5,140 nt of DNA from Bacteroidales bacterium UBA4073 (lineage in GTDB: Bacteria; Bacteroidota; Bacteroidia; Bacteroidales; Tenuifilaceae). Shown here piece by piece: positions 1-5,140 of this stretch. The position numbers and the translations under genes are program-made. Position 1 is the first letter of the stretch; every line of letters starts with the position of its first letter. Location: positions 1 through 5,140 of the forward strand of contig DFYV01000099.1 in assembly GCA_002383425.1 (NCBI GenBank), written 5' to 3'. The notes below the pieces were generated by a model that made no database searches, was not told the DNA's origin, and was given only the letters and a program-made list of their open reading frames with translations.

Positions 1-13
1 CGTAATTCAAATA

Positions 14-69
14 GTGCCGATAGGTACGTTTCAAATTTTGCTGATGTGCTAATGTGCCGATGTACTAAT
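14..69. repeat. Short degenerate octamer array (GTGCTAAT-type)
   Basis: Read in 8-bp steps from position 14, the units are GTGCCGAT (14-21), two diverged units (22-37), TTGCTGAT (38-45), GTGCTAAT (46-53), GTGCCGAT (54-61) and GTACTAAT (62-69). The first and sixth units are identical and lie in the same 8-bp phase, so the two diverged units between them probably belong to the same decayed array. The consensus is about GTGCYRAT. It shares its GTGCY core with the larger array at 313-496, which suggests a related origin. No open reading frame or promoter is evident in or around it. Positions 1-13 and 70-96 hold only AT-rich sequence. Confidence 0.6.
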
Positions 70-110
70 TCGTTATTCATCTCATCATCTAATTAAAATA
101 ATTATTGAGC

Positions 111-234
111 CCAGTCTAAAAAGGTATTCTCGTCATTGCGAGCGAAGCGAAGCAATCTATATCTCTTTGAACAACAGATTGCTTCGTCGTGCCTCCTCGC
201 AATGACGCGTTTGCTTTTGGCCTTTTTTGACTGG
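111..234. repeat. Compound inverted repeat (MITE/REP-like palindromic element)
   Basis: Two nested pairs of inverted arms are visible. The outer arms, 111-124 (CCAGTCTAAAAAGG) and 221-234 (CCTTTTTTGACTGG), pair at 13 of 14 positions, and a looser match continues outward to about 101 and 244. The inner arms are 131-158 and 176-207. Their ends pair perfectly (131-142 with 196-207, and 148-158 with 176-186), separated by an unequal bulge of 5 nt on the left and 9 nt on the right. The loop is 159-175. The inner core, with CGTCATTGCGAG and CGAAGCAATCT, matches a palindromic repeat I recall as widespread in bacterial genomes; that is memory, not a search. There is no transposase here, so it would be a non-autonomous element mobilised in trans, or a REP-type structure. 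Confidence 0.8.
111..234. terminator. Possible bidirectional terminator formed by the palindrome
   Basis: The long hairpin is followed by a T-rich tract on either strand: TTTTTT at 223-228 on the plus strand, and TTTTT opposite 118-122 on the minus strand. A transcript of the minus-strand operon would reach this hairpin about 280 nt after the TolC-like stop codon. No better stem with a U-tract lies closer to that stop; 501-516 forms only a weak stem. The T-tracts are part of the outer arms and are separated from the strong inner stem by a few bases, so this is not a textbook intrinsic terminator. Confidence 0.35.
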
Positions 235-312
235 ACTTATTTATAGAATAATATTGATACGTGCGAAACATTAGTTATTTATTTCTTATTCAAACCTTAA
301 ACCTCTCCATTA
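235..312. other. AT-rich spacer with no recognisable content
   Basis: This stretch separates the palindromic element from the octamer array. It is AT-rich and shows no open frame with a plausible start, no convincing hairpin and no promoter-like pair. An 11-bp segment, AATAATATTGA (247-257), nearly repeats AATAATTATTGA (97-108) on the other side of the palindrome. Confidence 0.5.
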
Positions 313-505
313 TGCCTTCGTGCCTTCGTTCTATCGTGCTATCGTGCTATCGTGCTATCGTGCCTTCGTTCTATCGTGTCTTCGTTCTATCGTGCCATCG
401 TGCCCTCGTGCTATCGTGCTATCATGCCCTCGTGCCTTCGTGCCTTCGTACCCTCGTGCTATCGTGCTATCGTGCTATCGTTCCTTCGTGCTATCGTGCT
501 TCTCG
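313..505. repeat. Octamer tandem array, 23 in-phase units
   Basis: From 313 to 496 the sequence divides into 23 consecutive 8-bp units with no insertion or deletion, followed by a decayed partial unit to about 505. The commonest unit is TGCTATCG (9 counting one A variant at its end); others are TGCCTTCG, TTCTATCG, TGCCCTCG, TGCCATCG, TGTCTTCG, TTCCTTCG and TACCCTCG. T at unit position 1 and TC at positions 6-7 never change, while positions 4-5 alternate among CT, TA, CC and CA. Pairs such as TGCCTTCG-TTCTATCG recur at 321-336 and 361-376, which points to duplication of blocks larger than one unit. The array ends about 12 bp from the stop codon of the TolC-like gene. It lies in non-coding DNA and its function is unknown. 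Confidence 0.95.
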
Positions 506-516
506 GAGCATCCTTA

Positions 517-1992
517 TTATTGGAGTAGGAGTTCAAAATCGGTGGTTAATGGTTGGTTTTTCTCAAGGTCGTGGAGGGTTAGCCTCCGCATCTGGTAGAA
601 GTACTGCCAGAAACTGCTAAGGGTATTGATATACTTTTGCTTAGCCTGGTCGCGTTCGGTTTGCGCAACATTGAGGGTTAACACATCAATCTTCCCTATT
701 AGGAACCTTTGTTTTGTAACCTCGTAGCGGTTTTGTGAGACAAGATCTGCCTTTTTGGCTATCTGAACCTGATCGTCCTGGCGGTTAAACTGCATTACCT
801 TAAGGAAAACATCCTGCTCAAAATCGGTAAGTGCCTGGTCAACTGAAGTGCGGACCACCTCGCGGTTCGATTGGGCCATTTTTACCTTTCCACTGCCTAA
901 CCCCCAGTCGAGTATGGGAACAGTAATCCCAATCCTTACGGTTTGTTGGTCCTGCGGGTCAATGTAAGCATTGCCAAGTTCGGTGGCTCTCTGGGTAAGG
1001 CCAAAAGTGGCATATAGGTTGGCGTTAAACCCCCGTTCGGATCGGGCTTGGGCTACATCCCTATCGGCCTCGAGGAGTTGGCGCTGGTAGCTGAGGATTT
1101 GTGGGTTTTTCTCCTTGGCCAGGGTTAGCACCCGTTGGAAGTCGAGGTCGAACGATGGGATACTTTCAGGGATAACGATTTCAAGATCGTACATATCGTT
1201 AAGGCCTAAGTACGATTTCAGCCTGATCTTTTTTAGCTGAAGGTCAACCTCGGCATCGCTCAGGGCTGTCCCGGCATTCAGGAAGCTGAGTTCCATCTGC
1301 AGCAACTCGTTTTCGGCAATGGTGCCAATGTTGTATCGCCCTTGTGCAATTTTATAGAGGGTGTCGGTGTTGGAGTAGTTCAGCTTAGCGGTTTCCAAAT
1401 TCTGCTGTGCCATGGCCAGATCAAAAAAGAGCCTGGTTGCCTCTATTGATATTTCTTCCATGCTTTGAATGAAGGTCTGTTTTGCCTCCTCGTATTTAAT
1501 GGGTTCAATACGTTTGCTCCATTTAAGCTGGTTCATGGCAAATAGGGGTTGTGAAAAGCCAATGGAAACGGGCACGCTCAAGTACGATGTGGTTTTATTT
1601 GAGCCAAGCAGATCGGTTCGTTCCAGGTTGCTGCGAACAAATATTTGTCCGCCTGTTAACCCAATATTTTGCGATAGCGATAGCCCTAACGATGTGGTGT
1701 TTGAGTTTTCTTCAATGTAGGTATATGAACCATCGGCGTTTTGGTAGCGAATGATCGATCGGCTGAACTGAGGAATGGTTCCGGTGAGGGTAAGGTTTGG
1801 CCGTAACTCCGCCACGTAGGTTCTGTTTTGCCAGTAGGCAGCCCTAAATCGGTGCTTAGCCAAAATGGCCTGGGGCGATTGGTCCTTGGCTAACTGCATC
1901 ACCTCGTCGTAGGTTAGCCTGTTTACTGGTTTCTGGGCTATTAGGTTAGTTGCAAGAAACATCAATACTACGATGGACAATGTTCGATTCAT
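517..1992 (-). CDS. TolC-like outer membrane efflux protein (OEP family)
   Basis: This 491-residue protein is predicted to be the outer membrane channel of the pump encoded here, forming a trimeric beta-barrel with a helical periplasmic tunnel. Residues 1-20 form a signal peptide (hydrophobic VVLMFLATNLIAQ, likely cleaved after AQ). RLTYDEVMQLAKDQSP (25-40) is the typical OEP opening, followed by beta-strand-rich segments (about 66-150) and long helices (about 160-262). The second OEP repeat starts near 283 (FQRVLTLAKEKNPQIL), has a strand segment at 320-362 with the characteristic PILDWG (359-364), and ends in helices to about 470. Length is usual for TolC homologues. It is not a lipoprotein, as no Cys follows the signal. 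The ATG lies 20 bp after the permease stop, with a weak AAAGAG ribosome site, and it is the last gene of the operon. The family is clear; the substrate is not. Confidence 0.93.
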   Translation of the reverse strand: MNRTLSIVVLMFLATNLIAQKPVNRLTYDEVMQLAKDQSPQAILAKHRFRAAYWQNRTYVAELRPNLTLTGTIPQFSRSIIRYQNADGSYTYIEENSNTTSLGLSLSQNIGLTGGQIFVRSNLERTDLLGSNKTTSYLSVPVSIGFSQPLFAMNQLKWSKRIEPIKYEEAKQTFIQSMEEISIEATRLFFDLAMAQQNLETAKLNYSNTDTLYKIAQGRYNIGTIAENELLQMELSFLNAGTALSDAEVDLQLKKIRLKSYLGLNDMYDLEIVIPESIPSFDLDFQRVLTLAKEKNPQILSYQRQLLEADRDVAQARSERGFNANLYATFGLTQRATELGNAYIDPQDQQTVRIGITVPILDWGLGSGKVKMAQSNREVVRTSVDQALTDFEQDVFLKVMQFNRQDDQVQIAKKADLVSQNRYEVTKQRFLIGKIDVLTLNVAQTERDQAKQKYINTLSSFWQYFYQMRRLTLHDLEKNQPLTTDFELLLQ

Positions 1993-2012
1993 ATCAGCTC
2001 TTTTTATAAATC

Positions 2013-3386
2013 TTATTCGTAACGTAACGATTCAATGGGATCTTTCTCGGCGGCTCTTTTGGCGGGCGATAGCCCGAAAATTACCCCCACTGCTGCCGAT
2101 ACCCCAAATGCTATGAGTACCGACGAAAAGCTCACTATGGTAAGAATCCCTGCAAAATGGGTAATCAGTTTGGATAGTACTATTCCCACTATAACGCCAA
2201 TTAAACCGCCAGTAACGCTAATCAGAACCGATTCGGCAAGGAACTGGGCAACAATATCGGCTTTTTTAGCACCTATGGCTAAACGGGTACCAATTTCCTT
2301 GATTCGTTCCATCACGGAGGCAAACATGATGTTCATAATGCCTATACCTCCTACAATTAGCGAGATGCTGGCAATGGCTCCCAGAACAATGTTAAAGATA
2401 TCCTTGGTTCGTTGTTGCTGTTTGAGTAGGAGTTCGGGCACGGTAATCTCGTAATCCTTAACCCCAGAATGCCTGCGCATGAGCATTCGGCTGAGTACTT
2501 CGGAGGTTGATGCTATATCCTCAGTTCCCCTAACCTGTAGTATTATTCTGTCGAGCTGGTGGTAGTTTTTGGGGGCTTGTGTTTCGGTACTTCCACCAAA
2601 AATCACAAATCCAGGCCCACTAACTATGCTTCCCTGATTTAGCTTCCCGGAATTAACCAGCGCTCTGTTCTGGTAGCGCAGAAGTATATTCTTAGCGGGC
2701 ACGTAGATGTTGTCGTTATAAACGTTTATCCCGCTGCTTTCAAAGCCGGTAACCTTTACGTTCGATTTTTCCAATACCCCTATAACCTTAAGCCAAACAT
2801 TCCCGAATTTGATGTATTTACCCAGTGGCTTTTCGGTGCTAAAAAACTTCGACTTAATGTTTGCTCCAATCACGCATACCGGTATGCCCTGTTCCTGCTG
2901 GTAGCTATTAAAGTAGGTGCCTTCCTCAAGGGGTAGGTTGAAAAGCGAAAAGTAGTCGTTGGTTATCCCAACTATTTTGGCGGGCATGCGTAAGCCATTG
3001 TATTGAATGAACGAGTTTAGGCTGATTTCAGGGCTTATATGAACAACTGATGGTATTACTGACTTAACAGCTTCCATATCCATTAGGGTTAGGCCGGGTG
3101 AAAATTTTTGTTTTTGTGTTTCGCCATTTCCCTCGTCAGTCGATTCGGCATCCTGAGCTTCAAAAATGGAATTAACGATGATGTTGTTTACCCCTACCAT
3201 TTTCATCTGTTCAAGTATCTCCTGTTGAGCCCCGTTCCCTATGGCTAACATGCTGATAACTGCTGCTACGCCAAAAATAATCCCAAGTGCAGTAAGTATC
3301 GATTTTAGCTTGTTGGCCATTATGGCCTCCAGCGCAATTGTGATGTCGTGGGCATACCGTCGGTAAAGCCTGTCGATTCGGAACAT
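2013..3386 (-). CDS. MacB-type ABC transporter permease (MacB_PCD + FtsX), no ATPase domain
   Basis: This 457-residue inner membrane protein is the transmembrane subunit of a type VII (MacB/LolCE-like) ABC transporter. After a cytoplasmic N-terminus (ALEAIMANKLKSILTALG, 18-35) comes TM1 at about 29-50. The periplasmic domain follows (about 51-329), then TM2 (331-355), TM3 (381-409) and TM4 (413-439), four segments as expected. Between TM2 and TM3 lies the classic FtsX coupling stretch ERIKEIGTRLAIGAKKADI (360-378). The C-terminus GLSPAKRAAEKDPIESLRYE (438-457) is the family signature. There is no Walker A, signature or Walker B motif, so unlike E. coli MacB the nucleotide-binding domain is separate. 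An acidic polar stretch (75-98) breaks the early periplasmic domain. The ATG is 5 bp after the adaptor stop, with AAAGG upstream. In such pumps, ATP hydrolysis drives movement of the periplasmic part rather than passage through the membrane. Confidence 0.94.
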   Translation of the reverse strand: MFRIDRLYRRYAHDITIALEAIMANKLKSILTALGIIFGVAAVISMLAIGNGAQQEILEQMKMVGVNNIIVNSIFEAQDAESTDEGNGETQKQKFSPGLTLMDMEAVKSVIPSVVHISPEISLNSFIQYNGLRMPAKIVGITNDYFSLFNLPLEEGTYFNSYQQEQGIPVCVIGANIKSKFFSTEKPLGKYIKFGNVWLKVIGVLEKSNVKVTGFESSGINVYNDNIYVPAKNILLRYQNRALVNSGKLNQGSIVSGPGFVIFGGSTETQAPKNYHQLDRIILQVRGTEDIASTSEVLSRMLMRRHSGVKDYEITVPELLLKQQQRTKDIFNIVLGAIASISLIVGGIGIMNIMFASVMERIKEIGTRLAIGAKKADIVAQFLAESVLISVTGGLIGVIVGIVLSKLITHFAGILTIVSFSSVLIAFGVSAAVGVIFGLSPAKRAAEKDPIESLRYE

Positions 3387-3391
3387 AGCCT

Positions 3392-4855
3392 TTAGGGTTT
3401 AGAATTTTTCAGCTCTTTAGCTTGATTTTTTTCGGGCCTGCTGCTTTGCTCCTTAGCGGTGGACTTGCTGCCCGTACTAACCATAACATTTTCCGGTTTT
3501 GGCATCCCGCTGTTCCTGTTTAAACGCATATTCAATTGTTCCTGCTGCTGCTGTCTAAGTTCAGCCTCCTGCCTCAGCTTATCCTCTTTTCTTTTTTTGA
3601 TTTCGGGGATAAGCTCAAAACCTGTAAATTCAAATTTATCGGTTTTATCGGGGATTGAAAGGTAAATCTCCTCGTCGGGTTTTAATCCTTTTTCAACAAT
3701 TATGAAGTTCTCATTCATTTCGCCCGTAACCACAATTTGCCGTTTCCCTTTGCGGGTGTAAACAAAGCTGACACTATCGTTGGCATGGAGGGCTTCAAGG
3801 GGAATGTAAAGCACTGAATCGTAAGTGTTTATAACTATTTGATTACCGGTAGTCATGGCAGGGCGGAGTATTGGGTCGTATTCATTTACCCGTATAATAA
3901 CCTCAAACACTTTGGCATCGGTGTTGGGGAGCTGTTCGCCAATGTTTGCCACTTCAATTACTTCGCCGGTAAATTTCTTGTCGGGAAAAGCATCAACGGT
4001 AATCCGAACTGGCTGCCCTTTTTTAACCTTGCTGATGTCAATTTCATTCACGTAGGTTTTGGAGTTCATAACGGAAAGGTCGGGGAGGGTAGCAACCGTC
4101 AGGTCCCATGGGCTAATGGTAGAGCCTACCTTCCGTTTTTGCCCGTTCCACTCGCGGAAGTAAATCACCATGCCCTGTTTGGGTGCCTTAATCACAAACT
4201 TGCTGATAACATCAAGCATATCTTGCCGTTCGCGGCGTTGCCTTTCAAGGTTGATGGAAACCTCTTTCATGGAGGCTTCGGCCTGTTTCTTTTTAAGGTT
4301 ATAGTTGTAAAGGGCTTGCTGGTATGCCCGTTCAGCTTTTTCAAGGTTGATTTGAGCCTGGCGTTGAGTGGCAGGGGGTTCATACTGCGATTGTTCCAGG
4401 ATGAGCTGCTTTTCCTCCATATCGAACTTTAGGTTTATTAGGTTATTCCTAAGCTCTCTGAGCTGAAGGGTGGTATCGAGTTGGGTTTTAAGGTAAGCCT
4501 GCTGGCTTTTCTCCAGCTCATCCTCGGTATTCTTGAGCTGATTGCTTAAGGCGGAACGGTCGAGGGTTGCCACGTAATCGCCCGAATCAACCACAGTGCC
4601 TTCAGGCACGAGGTCCTGTATTTTGATGTCGGTGATCCGGAACGAACGCCCCCGTAACTCCGATGGAGCCATGATATCCTCGGAGTTCTGGGCCTTAAGC
4701 TCTCCGGTAACATTTACCACTATTTCAAATGGGCCAACCTGAACATGTGTGAATTGTTGAACAGTTTCAGTTTTTGATCCTGAACTAAAAATCGCAGTAA
4801 AAATAATTATAGCAATTACAATGAAAAGTATGATAAACCAGTATTTACGTTTCAT
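3392..4855 (-). CDS. Periplasmic adaptor (HlyD/MacA-like membrane fusion protein)
   Basis: This 487-residue protein should bridge the permease and the TolC-like channel. A short basic N-terminus precedes one membrane anchor (about 5-24); there is no lipobox Cys. Beta-strands at 36-100 make the first half of the barrel-sandwich domain (EGTVVDSGDYVATLD). A long alpha-helical hairpin covers about 101-215, with its turn near YEPPATQRQ (158-166), the region expected to dock onto the channel. The second half of the barrel-sandwich follows (VIKAPKQGMVIY, 221-232), then a beta-barrel (about 262-345, YVNEIDISKVKKGQPVRITV) and a membrane-proximal domain to about 410. Residues 411-487 form an unusual charged, Gln/Lys/Glu-rich tail. 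The ATG is chosen because it directly precedes the membrane anchor; no Shine-Dalgarno sequence precedes it, which is normal in Bacteroidota. It is the first gene of the operon. A role in macrolide, lipid or peptide export cannot be distinguished. Confidence 0.93.
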   Translation of the reverse strand: MKRKYWFIILFIVIAIIIFTAIFSSGSKTETVQQFTHVQVGPFEIVVNVTGELKAQNSEDIMAPSELRGRSFRITDIKIQDLVPEGTVVDSGDYVATLDRSALSNQLKNTEDELEKSQQAYLKTQLDTTLQLRELRNNLINLKFDMEEKQLILEQSQYEPPATQRQAQINLEKAERAYQQALYNYNLKKKQAEASMKEVSINLERQRRERQDMLDVISKFVIKAPKQGMVIYFREWNGQKRKVGSTISPWDLTVATLPDLSVMNSKTYVNEIDISKVKKGQPVRITVDAFPDKKFTGEVIEVANIGEQLPNTDAKVFEVIIRVNEYDPILRPAMTTGNQIVINTYDSVLYIPLEALHANDSVSFVYTRKGKRQIVVTGEMNENFIIVEKGLKPDEEIYLSIPDKTDKFEFTGFELIPEIKKRKEDKLRQEAELRQQQQEQLNMRLNRNSGMPKPENVMVSTGSKSTAKEQSSRPEKNQAKELKNSKP

Positions 4856-5015
4856 GGCAAGTAAGATTTGTTTTTATGAAAGAATGCTAAAGTTAACAAA
4901 GGTTTAAAACGATTAAGGTTAAATTGTGTTGTGTAAAACTCATGATAATACTGTAATTATTTTCGTATATCGATGTATAGGAATTTGAAAATTAGGCTAA
5001 TTTTTATGTTAAAAG
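4856..5015 (-). promoter_or_regulatory. AT-rich leader expected to hold the operon promoter
   Basis: This is the only non-coding stretch directly upstream of the first operon gene, so the promoter should lie here or within the adjoining heptamer array. On the minus strand I looked for the Bacteroidota pattern TTTG, about 19-21 bp, then TAnnTTTG. The nearest -7-like match is TAACTTTA (opposite 4889-4896), which lacks a TTTG at the right distance. TTTG opposite 4897-4900 has no suitable -7 box. No operator-like palindrome stands out. The placement is therefore by context only. Confidence 0.35.
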
Positions 5016-5140
5016 TTCAAGGTTCAAAGTTCAAGGTTCGAGGTTCAAAGTTCAAGGTTTAGGGTTCAATGTTTCAGATTTCAGATTTCAGATTCAAAAT
5101 TCCAGATTCCAGATTCCAGATTTCGGATTCAAAATTTCAG
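5016..5140. repeat. Heptamer tandem array (TTCAAGG then TTYCAGA units), cut by window end
   Basis: The sequence divides into 17 consecutive 7-bp units from 5016 to 5134 plus a partial unit TTTCAG at the window edge, with no phase slip. The first eight units are variants of TTCAAGG or TTCAAAG (including TTCGAGG, TTTAGGG and TTCAATG). Units from 5072 onward are TTTCAGA (three times), TTCAAAA, TTCCAGA (three times), TTTCGGA and TTCAAAA. The array thus has two sub-families in one shared phase. It lies about 160 bp upstream of the operon's first start codon and continues beyond the window. Arrays of this style are familiar to me from Bacteroidota intergenic DNA; function is unknown. Confidence 0.93.

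Noticed and set aside
111..234. tRNA or structured non-coding RNA gene
   Set aside because: The fold is a single long hairpin from inverted arms; there is no cloverleaf, no T-loop motif and no conserved RNA family that I can recognise.
313..505. CRISPR array
   Set aside because: Units are contiguous 8-mers without spacers of 25-40 bp and no cas gene is present.
261..620. Plus-strand open frames of 119 and 92 residues across the octamer array (also 320-598)
   Set aside because: They are open only because the repeat unit contains no stop on the plus strand; both encode the same octapeptide pattern, have no ribosome site, and run into the antisense of the TolC-like gene.
1469..1754. Plus-strand open frames of 83 and 67 residues
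   Set aside because: Antisense to the TolC-like gene, overlapping each other, with no family resemblance.
2035..2454. Plus-strand open frame of 139 residues
   Set aside because: Antisense shadow of the permease C-terminal FtsX domain, with no independent support.
2013..3386. Naming the permease macB
   Set aside because: True MacB is fused to an ATPase domain; this protein has only the permease part, and its substrate is unknown.
3839..4432. Plus-strand open frame of 197 residues
   Set aside because: It lies wholly antisense to the adaptor gene, whose protein has clear family features; the plus-strand product shows no recognisable domain.
4889..4900. Bacteroidota promoter (TAACTTTA as -7 box or TTTG as -33 box)
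   Set aside because: Neither element has its partner at the usual spacing, and AT-rich DNA gives such partial matches often.

Overview
The window looks like chromosomal DNA from a member of the Bacteroidota (my inference; the order is not resolvable, Bacteroidales-like is plausible). The reasons are the protein styles of the three genes, the weak or absent Shine-Dalgarno signals, AT-rich leaders, and intergenic DNA filled with short phase-locked repeats and a 'GTCATTGCGAG...' palindromic element of a kind I recall from Bacteroidota and other phyla.

The coding part is one compact minus-strand operon of three complete genes, read from right to left: a periplasmic adaptor (HlyD/MacA-like membrane fusion protein, 4855-3392), a MacB-type ABC permease (3386-2013) and a TolC-like outer membrane channel (1992-517). 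The gaps are 5 and 20 bp, so they are almost certainly co-transcribed. Together they would form a tripartite pump spanning both membranes: permease in the inner membrane, adaptor across the periplasm, TolC-like duct through the outer membrane. The ATP-binding subunit such a permease needs is not fused to it and is not encoded in the window. The substrate cannot be read from the sequence.

The non-coding flanks carry most of the unusual structure. Left flank (1-516): a short degenerate octamer array (14-69), a nested inverted repeat of about 124 bp (111-234) that looks like a MITE/REP-type element and could act as a two-way terminator, about 70 bp of AT-rich DNA with nothing recognisable, then 23 consecutive 8-bp units without a phase slip (313-496) ending about 20 bp past the TolC stop codon. 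Right flank (4856-5140): an AT-rich leader of about 160 bp, which should contain the operon promoter although no convincing consensus is visible, then a 7-bp tandem array (5016-5140) that runs off the window.

I found no RNA gene, CRISPR array, transposase or toxin-antitoxin gene. The operon itself is an ordinary efflux or export locus. What deserves a second look is the set of tandem repeats of period 8, 8 and 7 on both sides of it, the compound palindrome, and the missing ATPase. I do not see evidence for an entirely new biological system.
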